A stretch of 64,000 bases of DNA from Medicago truncatula (GCF_003473485.1 NC_053047.1:30614972-30678971); one strand, 5' to 3'. Numbered from the stretch's first letter, positions 35,861 to 46,099 are shown. Notes: generated from the sequence alone by a model not told the origin. Numbers and translations are program-made.

Positions 35861-36280
35861 TGGTTGTGTGTAGCTAATCTATCTCATCTCCAATCCAACC
35901 ATTTTTTTGGAGTCAATTGTGTGTTCTGATACGAAGATGAGACAAGATTTTTTGGTTTTGGGTGCCATCATATATTTTGTTTTGGCTAAAGGGCCCATAT
36001 ATTTTGTTGTTCTGTATTATTGTAATATGATTCATGAACAAAAATCATGTTACTCATGAACAAGATTTAGTGTTACTGTGGAACAATTAATTAATATTTC
36101 ATATTTTTATGTCCGAAAATTCACCTCACGTTTAATGTACATTTGATTGAAAAGTAAAAAATTGAAAACGATCGAATGAATACGACAGACTGTGCCTAAA
36201 TATTAAAATTAATTTATTTACTAAATAAACTAATGTCTTATAATACCAAAATAGACCAAGGAAATATAAACTAATGTCCA
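35861..36280. other. 3' flank of the ULP1-like gene
   Basis: No coding signal. Convergent with the transposase gene. Confidence 0.5.
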
Positions 36281-36418
36281 CACAACCATGTTATGCTTAC
36301 ACACGACCGGGCGTTGCAAATTCAACATCTACTCAGGACCAGTTTCTTTACACACGACTACGCGTTTTAGATTCCAGTGTATTTTCACACGATCGTGTCA
36401 TTCATGCACACGACCGTG
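36281..36418. promoter_or_regulatory. Paired CACGRYCGTG decamers, cluster 3
   Basis: Pairs at 36281 (degenerate CACAACCATG) and 36302, and at 36388 and 36409, with 21-bp offsets. A lone degenerate site at 36353 lies 72 bp after 36281, matching the usual pair-to-pair period. Confidence 0.8.
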
Positions 36419-36714
36419 CGTGTTATAATTTTAAAAATGACAACTTTTGAGTTTCATGGAACTCAAACAAGAACACACACAACAACATACTTCAAACTTC
36501 GTTCTCCTCCATCGCTTATCACTTTTAATTTAAGTCATCCTACATTGTCAAAAAATATTAAATTAGTTTAAAACATTGATACGATTATTGACATTTCAAA
36601 ATAATACAATAACACTTTAATACATACCATAGGAACGTTCCAGTCATCGTTATTATGATCATAAAATTCCTCCTCATGATTGGAAGTTGAAGAATGAGTT
36701 TCTTGGTTACGGAA

Positions 36715-36777
36715 CCGACATGACACGCGGTTGTGTCCCTTTCCGCCACATATTCCACATTTAGGCGTACTCCGTTT
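36715..36777 (-). pseudogene. CCHC zinc knuckle stranded after the transposase stop
   Basis: In frame with the transposase, directly after TAA, the minus strand encodes TPKCGICGGKGHNRVSCRF (C-X2-C-X4-H-X4-C). It would be part of the protein if the TAA were a sense codon such as CAA. Confidence 0.75.
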
Positions 36778-39143
36778 TTATTCCGCAGTTGCACGTCTAG
36801 TTGAAGAACCGGGTGCTGCTCCACCTCTTTTTCTGAGGCGCTGCGGATTACCTAAACTTGTTCCTGTCTCCGGAAACCTATCAAACATCTCATCAACTTC
36901 ACCCCTGTTGTATGATTCCAATTTATCAGTGTGTTGTTCAACCATTTCCATGGTTTTGTGTATATAGTTTGGATTGCCACACTTTAACACTGCATTTGCC
37001 ATCCTCTTGCAACGCTCTAGAAACATAACATACGTAGTTACAAATGCTGGATCCCGGTGAGTTGAACTATTACCATTTTCGGCATTGATTACATCTTTAG
37101 CACGTCTGGTCCATCGTTCCAACACAACAGATTCCGGCAATTTTCTTATGTTCATTTTCACTAAAACAGCTACGATATGTTCACATGGAACACCATATGT
37201 CTCCAATCTCTTGCAAGAGCATTCAAATGTTAATCGCTCTTGGCAATATGAAACAGTCCAATGGATGTCATCTCTAGGGTATTTGAAAACAATATAATGA
37301 AAAATGGAACCGTTGTAGAAAGTTCCTTCGATTTTACAACGACAAGCTCTCTCCAATACAGGCCTAAATAGTTTGAAAACTGACCTTGTATAGTTTTTTG
37401 CTGCTGAGCTCTCTAAACTTTTATGTTGGGTTTGTAGAACGGTTTCACCAATGGAAGATGCATAATCCGCCTCTATTTCTCTGTATCTGACGTAACTCAG
37501 CCACCGGATAAAATGATTTAAAAAATCCACCAGATTTGACAACACGGTAACATATTTTCCAAATTCAGAATGAAGCCCCTCACACCTTGAGGTTGTTCTA
37601 AACCCAACATAGAAAGTACCCCGAATGTGGGCAGTTGACCATTGATGCCGCTTCTCATAGAGCTCATGAATCCACCTGTTATTTTCCAACTCAAATTCAG
37701 CAACCAAATTCACCCAGCTACTTTCAAACTCTTGGATATCAAAATCACCAAACATACATTGTTTGAACTTTGGGACAAATTTTGGATTTTTGATATTGCT
37801 TGATGCATTTCTTGCCAAGTGCCAGGCATACAAACGATGATAAGCATGTGGAATTACACTTCTGATAGCATTTCTCATGGATAAATCTCCGTCGGTTATA
37901 ACCGACACCGATGCCTTTCCGTCCATTGCCTCAAGAAATTGTTGCAAGAGCCACACGTAACTTACCTCAGTTTCATAACCAACAATTGCACGGCCGAATA
38001 TTACACTTTGATTGTGATGATTTACGCCGGAAAAAATAACTAACGGTGTATTATATCTAATTTTCCGATAAGTAGCATCAAATGCCAAAACATCTCCAAA
38101 CACCTTGTAGTCCATACGGCTAACACCATCACACCAAAATAAATGTTGAAGTGTTCCGTCCTCATTCACAGTGTGCCTCCAGTACATCATATCGTCCGTC
38201 CTAGACAATTCCTTCAAAAATTCAACCGCTTCATCTGCATCAGATGTCTTCCTCTCTCTCTCCTTGAATTGCTCATTGTACATGGTCCTTTTTGAATATC
38301 CAAGATTTTTGAATCCACCAGCTTGTGAGGCAAAAAAACCATAAATACGTGACGTAGGAATGCCAACTTTTCTCATTGCTTTCATTTGAAATTTGTCATA
38401 ATCACTCATCTTTCTATGTGCAGGTAGCATCCCCTCATACTTCTCATCCAAAAATGTGTGATTATGAATATCGTCAAACATTTTTATGTACCACCGATTA
38501 CTACCATCATCAACGTGTACTTGAATTTTTGCCATACATCCACACCTAGTAGTTGGCTTGTGCTCTCTTTTTCTTTCACGAGTATTGAGATTCCTTGCAT
38601 CCCGGAGACCTTCTCTATGGCAAAAAAACGATCGTTGAATAACATCGCCATCCTTGTTCTTAACAACGCGGCTTCTTCTACCAGCAAATCCATGCGCACA
38701 ACCGTACATATTGTAAAACTTGAATGCAACTACACGATCCGGAAAATGGTACATCATAATTTCATCGTAGGTTAATTCCTTGAAATTGATTTTCTCAAAG
38801 TCAGTCGTGCAATCGACCGCAAATTCATCATCAAAACTGCACTCATACATTGAATTGAACGTGTCTTCCGTTTCATCATCCGAGGAACACACAACACTCT
38901 CCGAACAAGAGCCACTATCCAAGTCCTGTAGAATATAACATGGTAAATAACTTAGTAATTGAAAAAACAAACGATCGTAATTACCATACGCTTTTCCCTA
39001 TTATATGCAACTTGTATAATATTTTATACAACAACGTAATCACTATCACATACCTCTGAACCTTCTTCACCTATGTTGCCTTCCCCGGTAATGTTGCCCA
39101 CATTTGAAACTTGTAAAATTTCAAGAATTTCACTCATATCCAT
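36778..39143 (-). CDS. MULE transposase (FAR1/MuDR type) with FAR1 zinc finger, MULE core and SWIM finger
   Basis: Two exons, 39143-39054 and 38925-36778, join in phase and give 745 residues. A FAR1-type WRKY-GCM1 zinc finger (about residues 100-190, CAHGFAGRR to DDIHNH) should bind DNA. The MULE core has Asp in FDATYR (about 309), Asp in VITDGD (about 373) and a likely catalytic Glu in SRCEGLHSEF (about 479). A SWIM zinc finger, ECSCKRLETYGVPCEHIVAV, lies near 596-612. A TAA at 36780-36778 ends the frame. In the same frame beyond it (36777-36720) lies a CCHC zinc knuckle, CGICGGKGHNRVSC, which MULE transposases often carry. This copy has therefore probably lost its C-terminal tail. The domains needed for catalysis look complete. 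It is the likely source of mobility for the surrounding element. Confidence 0.9.
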
Positions 39144-39801
39144 TTTGATGTTCCTAATGCATACATAAATTGAATTAGACACAATCACTTGGATAGCCAA
39201 ACACGGAATGAAAATAAGGTTGGGTATACTATTACAAGGACTTCAGGTATGAAACCTAAGACTAGTATTCAACAGCAATACTTCATCATATCTACCAAGC
39301 TTATACATACCTTCAACTATAAAGATTTAATAAATGAACCAACAACTTTAATAAATGTAGATCTAGAAACCAAACTAAGTTGCAATCTCCAAAATGTAAT
39401 GAAATGTGAAATAAAATTGAACAATGTTGTTGAGGAAGCTGAAATTTAACTTAATGTTTAGGTTGATGGTGACTAACAATTTCTGAAAATTTGTACTTCA
39501 ATAGAGGGTGTTGTATGTTAATGGTACTTCAATGTGAGATGAAGTGAAGGAAGGAGGGAGAAAAGGAGACTAAAGTGTTGGGTGAATAACTTAATTAGAA
39601 ATAAAATCTGAAAATGAATTAAATTATATGAGAAATTGAATAAATGATGAATGTTTAAATATAAAATATAAAATATGTTTTGTTGTTGTAATATAATAAT
39701 AATAATATTTATTTATATTGTAAGTCAACGATGAATATACCGTTGATATTGAAATAAGAAAATATTAGATTTAATTTTATCAGGAAATTAATAATTTCGT
39801 A
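39144..39801. other. Upstream region of the transposase gene
   Basis: No gene supported; the frame at 39189-39449 (+) is in the presumed promoter/leader and has no domain. Confidence 0.5.
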
Positions 39802-40112
39802 GGGAACTTCAACGGTACACCCACAATTTTGAGTGTACCGGTACTCTTGTTGCACAAAATTTATAAATTAACGATCACTTTAATGAAATAAAAAAGTATC
39901 TTAGTTATCAATATTCATTGTTATGAGTAATAAAAATTCTTAAAAATTTATTTTTATTTCGTCAAAGATTTTGGTAAATAAAATTTAATTATCTTAGTTG
40001 TCAATGATAGAAAATTTATTATTTTTCTTCAAAAAAACAACTGAATTATTATTAATTTTACAACTTGGTGTACCGATACACCCAAATTCATTGGTGTACC
40101 ATAGAATTTGCC
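39802..40112. mobile_element. Mutator-like MITE nested in the giant element (311 bp)
   Basis: Ends read inwards GGGAACTTCAACGGTACACC and GGCAAATTCTATGGTACACC. Flanks AATTTCGTA (39793-39801) and AATTTTGTA (40113-40121) are a 9-bp duplication with one change. Non-coding. Confidence 0.75.
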
Positions 40113-40180
40113 AATTTTGTATTGTACTGAATGAAATAAGTATTTTGTTAATTATTTTTAAAAGGAAGGATTTGTAGTAA

Positions 40181-40433
40181 CACGACCGTGCTATGGTTTG
40201 AAAAGGTCGTGCTTAAAGTGTGTTATTCATGGGTTTGTAGTATAATTGATGTCGCACGACCGTGCTATTAGTTGAAACGGTCGTGCCGTAACTTACTGGA
40301 ATTTGTTATGTAAATGTCTTTTTAAAAACCCACGCCCCTGCATGTTAAACGCACGGTCGTGTGTATCTATCAGGTAGGGTTTTTTCCTGTATTGGTTACG
40401 TGCACGGTCGTGCGTGAATTTGGCACGGTCGTG
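40181..40433. promoter_or_regulatory. Paired CACGRYCGTG decamers, cluster 4 (four pairs)
   Basis: Pairs start at 40181/40202, 40255/40276, 40331/40352 and 40403/40424. All four offsets are 21 bp, and pair-to-pair spacing is 74, 76 and 72 bp. Some members are degenerate (CACGCCCCTG at 40331). Lies between the transposase promoter side and the 3' end of the next gene. Confidence 0.88.
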
Positions 40434-40658
40434 CATTTTCTGGCATTATCCAGTTTCAACAACCATCATTAGTACAAAAAAAAACAATGTGTTATGTTAG
40501 CATGCAAACAAGTTAAAGATCAAATATAATTTACACCATAATTATAATCGGATCATTGTTCATAACATACCCTATGGAAATTTGAAAAGCTCTTAAAGGA
40601 GTACATTCAAAATGCAGCCAAAACAAAGCAATAAACTTGAATAGGTGTAACTTTATTA

Positions 40659-41864
40659 TCATGGACTAGGGGGGGGGGGGGGGGGGGGGGGATATTGGAT
40701 GTTGAGTTGTCGCATTGTTGCTGCAAGCATATGTTTGACGAGTGCAACCTCCTCATACGTTCTGTCAACCTTCGCCTCCATCCTTTGACGCCAATCATTG
40801 TCATCTTTTGAACCCTCCGTTGGTTGTTTATCCTCCCGGTAATCACCCATTTCTTCGTCTTTGGCAGGCCCCTCTTTAGGTACCCGGGAATCTAAATCTA
40901 TATAAAGCCAATTTTCCGGAATTGTTACGTCAGTTCTCGATGTATCTGGCAACAAGATTGAATCTTCACCGAATACCAACAATATAAAATTCATATTGTT
41001 CCCATCTAGATCCCTTACCATATGTATCTGTTTACAGAAATCAATATCAATGGTATAGTTTCCATCAATTCCAATTTCATGTGTTGCACTTCTTGCTCGC
41101 AGCTTCCAAGCTATGAAACTTACCAACCCCTCCGCCACTATCTTACCTTTGGGTTGTTCCGCCACATATGTCAGATGGTCTAATAAGTAATAGGCCGTGT
41201 TTACAGGACATTTATGAACCATAGCCCATAGAAGGAATAGCTCATCAGACCTCACTGTTGCAGTTTCCGGCCTACCGAAAATGGTGCATGCCATTACTCT
41301 ATGCAAGTATCGGAAAACTGGGTTTTGTATCATGCTGGCCTTGGCAGTTTTACATTCATAACGTTTTCGGCCTGTTATTTGAAACAAAAACCCATGTTTG
41401 TCATATCCTCGGTGCATGGCATCATGGTTACGGGATACATGAATGACCCCCGTGCTTTCAAATCCCATTATGTCACTAAATTCGGTGAGGGACATGTTGT
41501 ATTCCACGTTGCCGAAACTAAATGAAACAGTGTGGTTTGGGTGTGTGGTATTGTGTGTATCATGATTAAAATTGACTGTACTCAAAAATTCAAATGTACT
41601 CGTTTCGAAGGTGAAGTGCGTCTCCCCCACGAAATATTTCCAGCCAATGTTACTAATTAATGTTGTGACATTGTCGTCTATACCCAATGCCTGTAAAGCT
41701 GTTGAATCGGGATACCTATTTGGTACAATGTCTCTGTTCAAAAGCATTTTGTACCTTTCCCTCTCAGATTTGTTTAGAATAAGTCCCCTCTCATTTAGTT
41801 TACCCTGTTTCTTCGTTCCGCAAGAAGTGCCGCCAACATGAACACCCTTTCCCTTAGAAGCCAT
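40659..41864 (-). CDS. ORF1-like 'plant transposon protein', copy A (401 aa)
   Basis: A single exon of 401 residues. After a basic N-terminus come SERERYKMLLNRDIVPNRYP, a central domain with VSFSFGNVEYNMSLTEFSDI, and the highly conserved-looking block AKASMIQNPVFRYLHRVMAC, then RSDELFLLWAMVHKCPVNT. This resembles the family named from the ORF1 of Athila retrotransposons and related 'putative plant transposon protein' domains. Its biochemical role is unknown. The C-terminus has a short coiled coil (WRQRMEAKVDRTYEEV) and ends in polyproline encoded by a 23-base G run on the plus strand (40669-40691). A paralogue lies at 46100-47437. No lesion is seen. The family link is from memory and moderate. 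Confidence 0.75.
   Translation of the reverse strand: MASKGKGVHVGGTSCGTKKQGKLNERGLILNKSERERYKMLLNRDIVPNRYPDSTALQALGIDDNVTTLISNIGWKYFVGETHFTFETSTFEFLSTVNFNHDTHNTTHPNHTVSFSFGNVEYNMSLTEFSDIMGFESTGVIHVSRNHDAMHRGYDKHGFLFQITGRKRYECKTAKASMIQNPVFRYLHRVMACTIFGRPETATVRSDELFLLWAMVHKCPVNTAYYLLDHLTYVAEQPKGKIVAEGLVSFIAWKLRARSATHEIGIDGNYTIDIDFCKQIHMVRDLDGNNMNFILLVFGEDSILLPDTSRTDVTIPENWLYIDLDSRVPKEGPAKDEEMGDYREDKQPTEGSKDDNDWRQRMEAKVDRTYEEVALVKHMLAATMRQLNIQYPPPPPPPPSP
40669..40691 (+). repeat. G23 homopolymer at the 3' end of the ORF1-like gene
   Basis: 23 consecutive G on the plus strand encode prolines near the C-terminus of copy A. Its length sets the reading frame of the last residues and is prone to slippage. 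Confidence 0.9.
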
Positions 41865-42649
41865 TTTTCAAAATTTCTCTTCCTGTTGAAAACAAAAAAA
41901 ATGAAATTACTAGTTAAATTCTAAAGGGTAGTAGTAACAATTTTCATGGATTAATTATACAAATATATTAGTATTAGTAACAACAATTAAAAACCCACTT
42001 ATATTTTGACTATGGTAAAGGTTATGGGTTCATTTACATACTAACACAAGATTGATAAGCAACCAAAAAAACCAAAATAGTGGTATTTTACATTTCCTAA
42101 TAGCAATTAAGGAGAAGCCCCTTTTCCATTTAACAAACATGCAGGACAAAGAACACCCAACAAATCAGACATTCATTCATACTCTTAAGAATAACTATAA
42201 CAAAAATAAGCCAACAATCATTATGAATATAATAATTTAGCTATTTCAACATTCAATAAATAGCATCCAAATGCATGCATGAAATTAAGTAAAAGAGATA
42301 GAAGAAATGGAGGTTAATTACCTTATACTTAGTGTAGATCTGGACAGGTTGAGAATGCTAGTGCTAGTGCTTCGATGAAGAAGAAGAATGAAGTAGAATA
42401 ACAAGAAGGTTGAGAATAATGAACACGTGAAAATGATTTGGGGGAAAAGGTGTGGTTTTGTGTGTTGTTGAGAAATCATTAATGATATAATGATTAGAAC
42501 ATTAATGATTAAAAGATTTAATTATTTTGTTATAAATGATTATATTAAATGAGATTAGGTATGATTAAAAATGAACTTAATTAAGTTTAAATATAAAGGA
42601 TTCTTATTCAATAATTTCATTTATAATGTTAAATGTTATAAATGAAATT
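41865..42649. other. 5' region of ORF1-like copy A
   Basis: Leader and promoter region on the minus strand. No other gene seen. Confidence 0.5.
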
Positions 42650-42658
42650 AATATTAAA

Positions 42659-42803
42659 GGGATTTGCTAGAACACACCCAACCGTTTTTATGTAGGAGTA
42701 TTTTAGCAAGTTATAACTAAAAAGTTAATAAATACACCTTAAGGTGTATGTTGCTATAACACACCTTCTAACAAAAACAAGTGGGTGTGTTCTACCAAAC
42801 CCC
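42659..42803. mobile_element. Mutator-like MITE nested in the giant element (145 bp)
   Basis: Ends read inwards GGGATTTGCTAGAACACACC and GGGGTTTGGTAGAACACACC. Perfect 9-bp duplications AATATTAAA lie at 42650-42658 and 42804-42812. Non-coding. Confidence 0.88.
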
Positions 42804-42835
42804 AATATTAAATGATGCCATAGTAAAAGTTATAT

Positions 42836-43320
42836 ACAGGTGAAGTTGAAAAATTATCGAACGCGCCCCATGTGGCTAATTGGTAAAGAATGTGTCCTTA
42901 GGAGGTGGAGGGTTTGGGTTTGATTCCCACCATCGAAAACCCCTCCTTTTTTTTTGTTATTCTTTTTCATTTTGACAGGATGTCTCCTTTTTTAAGGATA
43001 TAGACAGGTGAAGTTGAAAACTTAACGAACGCGCCCTATGTGGCTAATTGGTAATGAATATGTCCTTAGGAGGTGGAGGGGTTGGGTTCGATTCCCACCA
43101 TCGAAAACCCCTCCTTTTTTTTTTTGTTATTCTTTTTCATTTTGACAGGATGTCTCCTTTTGTAAGGATATACACAGGTGAAGTTGAAAACTTAATGAAC
43201 GCGCCCCATGTAGCTAATTGGTAACGAATATGTCCTTAGGAGGTGGAGGGGTTGGGTTCGATTCCCACGACCAAAAACCTTTTTTTTTTATTCTTTTTTA
43301 TTTTCGCAGGAATTCTCATT
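42836..43320 (+). repeat. Three tandem tRNA-like Pol III cassettes (~169-bp period)
   Basis: Units begin ACAGGTGAAGTTGAAAA at 42836, 43004 and 43174. Each has a tRNA-like stretch starting GCGCCCC or GCGCCCT (42863, 43031, 43201), with A box TGGCTAATTGGT (TAGC in unit 3) and B box GGTTTGATTCC or GGTTCGATTCC. A run of 9 to 11 T follows about 20 nt downstream, as in a Pol III terminator. A related single unit lies at 45539-45623. They look like tRNA-derived, possibly transcribed units rather than a working tRNA. Confidence 0.7.
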
Positions 43321-43341
43321 TTGGGGACCATTGATGTTTGG

Positions 43342-43447
43342 CACGGTCGTGTCATTTTAATGCACGGTCGTGTTTAATAACCAGGAGTTATAATGTTTGA
43401 TTCCAGTGAATATATGCACGATCGTGTCATATGAACGCACGACCGTG
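43342..43447. promoter_or_regulatory. Paired CACGRYCGTG decamers, cluster 5
   Basis: Pairs at 43342/43363 and 43417/43438, both offset by 21 bp and 75 bp apart. The second pair is preceded by CCAGTGAAT and followed by TTTCAGG, as in cluster 2. Confidence 0.88.
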
Positions 43448-43586
43448 CATAAATTTCAGGACAATGTTTTTTTATTTTTTTTGTTTATCTAAAGTTTTTA
43501 ATATATATTACCAATGACAATAGGACAACACATGTGGGGTACTGTTTGTTAAAAAATTGGTTGAGTGAGGGACCATCCAATTTAGG

Positions 43587-43800
43587 GAATCTCTGAGATT
43601 GAAGTTGAAAGACATATGCATGCCAACATGAAAAGCATTCAAAAAGCAAATGAATGTGAATCTCTGAGATTGAACTTGAAAGACATATGCATGCCAACAT
43701 CAAAAGCATTCAAAAAGCAAATGAATGTGAATCTCTGAGATTGAAGTTGAAAGACACATGCATGCCAACATGAAAAGTATTCAAAAAGCAAATGAATGTG
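43587..43800 (+). repeat. 71-bp tandem repeat, three copies
   Basis: GAATCTCTGAGATTGAA starts at 43587, 43658 and 43729. Copies are nearly identical, so the array is recent. The minus-strand frame across it is an artefact. Confidence 0.9.
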
Positions 43801-43879
43801 CTATCCAATCAATAAAAACCTTTAACCTATATTATAAAGTAACAATTTATTTATGTCATTTTGGAAAATAGTAGTACAA

Positions 43880-44130
43880 TATTTCTATAAATAGTTTCAA
43901 TCACACCCTTTGAGACTTTAGTGGAAGAAAATACTCTACCCAAAATACTTTCTCTCTAAACTCTATAAGCAGTACTCCCTTTTTTTTGAAGGAAAGAATA
44001 CTCTCTCAAAAACTTGAACACCTACAAACTCTACAAGGTGTGAATAAGTTTAGTGTGATAGATATGATTTTCTTTTTCCTTCAACATTTTTAGTATTTTG
44101 ATGAAGTGAAACGTATAATGAAAAAAACAA
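43880..44130 (+). repeat. Duplicate of the ULP1-like gene's promoter/leader
   Basis: Matches 32690-33010: shared TAGTTTCAATCACACC, ACTCTCTCAAAAACTTGAAC and TAGTGTGATAGATATGAT. The copy has a TATA box CTATAAATAG (43886-43895) but lacks the first coding exon. It precedes the foldback locus. Confidence 0.8.
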
Positions 44131-44398
44131 ATAAACTTTAAGAAGACTAATTTTTTTAGGATAGATGTTAGTTTTACATGTTATAATTAATTTTTAGGAT
44201 AGATGTTAGTTTTAGAGTAGATTTACATGACTAATTTTTTATTTTATTTTAGTAAGAAGACTATATCATTTATAATTTTAGAGTTATTTTTATGAATTTA
44301 AGAGTCAATGTATTACGTGCACATCAAGTGTTTGACGAAATGTTTGAATAAGTTTTTTATTGATTGTTTTTTGTTTCTTATTGTGTAGATTTAAAACA

Positions 44399-44488
44399 AT
44401 GGCCGGGTGGATCAACGTTCATACGCAATTCAACGGGGGAGAAGCTCAGAGACACAACGATGGTGGAACACGTTTGGTATGCGGGTGA
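44399..44488 (+). CDS. Short open frame (29 aa) upstream of the foldbacks
   Basis: After an acceptor-like TTATTGTGTAG, ATG at 44399 opens MAGWINVHTQFNGGEAQRH and runs to the TGA at 44486-44488. It could be the 5' exon remnant of a larger gene or a small frame in a non-coding transcript. No domain is recognised. Confidence 0.3.
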   Translation: MAGWINVHTQFNGGEAQRHNDGGTRLVCG

Positions 44489-44560
44489 AGTTGCTTAGAT
44501 CAACTTAAGATATCATCAAAAGTTTGATTCCGCCATAAAATCGTCATTAGTTAGGGTAAG

Positions 44561-44891
44561 GTGCATTCCAACTACAACAATTGTCTTCCTTTGAATGGGG
44601 TAATTCAAACTTGTCAAACAACAGGACTCGAGCATTTCGCAAGCACCTCATGTTTCTCCTTTGAAAATATCAAATTCTTGTTATGCTGGTTTAGATGAAG
44701 GTATTAAGTGTCAAGGATTGAACCTCAATTCGGTGGCACTTGAATACCATCATCTAAAGCAAGCCTAACAAAAATTTATTCTTTTCAAAGGGAAAACATG
44801 AAGTGCTTGGCGAAGTGCTTGAGTCCTGTTGTTTTCCAAGTTTGAATTTATCCCATTCAAAGGTAACACAATTGTTGTGGTTGAAATGCAC
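44561..44891 (+). ncRNA. Long imperfect RNA foldback 1 (miRNA/hairpin-siRNA precursor-like)
   Basis: The left arm from GTGCATTCCAACTACAACAA to GCAAGCACCTCATGTTT pairs with the right arm AAACATGAAGTGCTT to GTTGAAATGCAC. The centre also pairs: GTTTAGATGAAGGTATTAAG with CTTGAATACCATCATCTAAA. The pairing spans about 330 nt with scattered mismatches, like a young plant MIR precursor or hairpin RNA. The minus strand would fold similarly; the plus strand is preferred because a TATA box and leader lie upstream. The mature small RNA cannot be named from sequence. Confidence 0.6.
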
Positions 44892-45125
44892 ATTCCAACT
44901 GCAACAATTGTCTTACGCTGGATGGGGCAATTCAAACTTGCTAATCAGCAGGACCCCAATATTCGATCAGCATCTTGAACGTTGATATTCAAGTGTCAAG
45001 GAATGCACCTCATTCTTTTGACACTTGAATACCACCGTTCAAGATCCTGATCGAATACTGGAGTCCTGCTGCTTAGCAAGTTTGAATTTGCCCAGTGGTA
45101 AGATGATTGTTGCAGTTGAAATGTA
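44889..45125 (+). ncRNA. Long imperfect RNA foldback 2, tandem paralogue of foldback 1
   Basis: The left arm CATTCCAACTGCAACAATTG ... TATTCAAGTGTCAA pairs with the right arm TTGACACTTGAATACCACC ... TTGTTGCAGTTGAAATG over about 110 nt at roughly 85%. The outer and inner arms match those of foldback 1, and the two hairpins abut end to end. A tandem duplication of a hairpin precursor is the simplest reading. Confidence 0.62.
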
Positions 45126-45344
45126 AATTTCGGAATATAATGTAATGTCTAATGCAATGTAATGTGATAACATATATTTTGTTTTCAATGGAACAATAAT
45201 TATCTTATTTATTCACTTTTCAAATTTAAGGACAATGCCAAATGTGGGAACAACAATTCTCTAACTTTAATATCAATTGAAGGACAATGCCTGCTTGAAG
45301 GTGTTGTTGGGAGTGTTAACATGGATATTTATGGTGAAACCTTG

Positions 45345-45375
45345 CATGACCGTGTTAATATGCAACACGATCGTG
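45345..45375. promoter_or_regulatory. Paired CACGRYCGTG decamers, cluster 6a
   Basis: Decamers at 45345 (CATGACCGTG) and 45366, offset 21 bp. Confidence 0.8.
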
Positions 45376-45538
45376 CACTGCTTATTTTTTCAAAACAATG
45401 TATTATAGGTTAATGTCAATTCGTTTTTGTGACGAAAAACTACTCATTTACTCTATTAGACTAAAAGAAGAAGAAAAAAAAAATTAAAAAACGGCCTAAT
45501 AAGTAATATATACATGTGAACTTAATTACTTATCGAAC

Positions 45539-45623
45539 GCGCCCCATGTGGCTTATTGGTTAAGAATGTGTGCTTGCGAGGTGGAGGGTTTGGGTTCAAT
45601 TCCTAGATCCAACACTTTTTTTT
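45539..45623 (+). repeat. Single tRNA-like Pol III cassette
   Basis: GCGCCCCATGTGGCTTATTGG with B-box-like GGTTCAATTCC, followed by an eight-T run. Related to the three tandem units at 42836-43320 but more diverged. Confidence 0.6.
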
Positions 45624-45644
45624 TAAAATATCATTCAATAATGA

Positions 45645-45675
45645 CACGACCGTGTCATTAACGAACACGGTCGTG
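45645..45675. promoter_or_regulatory. Paired CACGRYCGTG decamers, cluster 6b
   Basis: Decamers at 45645 and 45666, offset 21 bp, about 425 bp before the ATG of ORF1-like copy B. Confidence 0.85.
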
Positions 45676-46099
45676 CTCGATGTTACTTTATCAGTTCCCA
45701 CCCAAACCGCTCTTCATTCAAACAAACACTCTTTCAAATTCTCTCAAAACCTAAACCTCCATTAACCTATCAATCAACTTATTTCCCAACCCAATCTCAG
45801 TTTTTACTTCTCAAAACTTCAATAAATCTTAACAAAAACAACATCAACCACCAAGTTTGCCACATTCATTTCCAAACCTCCACAAAACTCATCCAATCAT
45901 CATATAAATTCCCAAATTCGTGTGGTCAAAAAACCTAACTCAAAACCAACGAAATTGAAGATTAAACAAGACCCAAACACAAATCCTCATCCCCAAACAC
46001 TAAACCCAACATAAATTCACCTTTCCACAACCAAAATTTAAGGTCAAAACCCAACAATCTTCAAAACCCATATTTTGTACCCTTTTGAGAATTTAAAAA

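Noticed and set aside
36585-36824. 79-codon minus-strand frame as a separate gene
   Set aside because: Wrong frame. The useful signal here is the zinc knuckle in the transposase frame.
42863-43270. True tRNA genes
   Set aside because: A and B boxes are good, but a standard cloverleaf with a clean acceptor stem is not convincing; called tRNA-like instead.
43485-43709. 74-codon minus-strand frame
   Set aside because: Artefact of the 71-bp tandem repeat.
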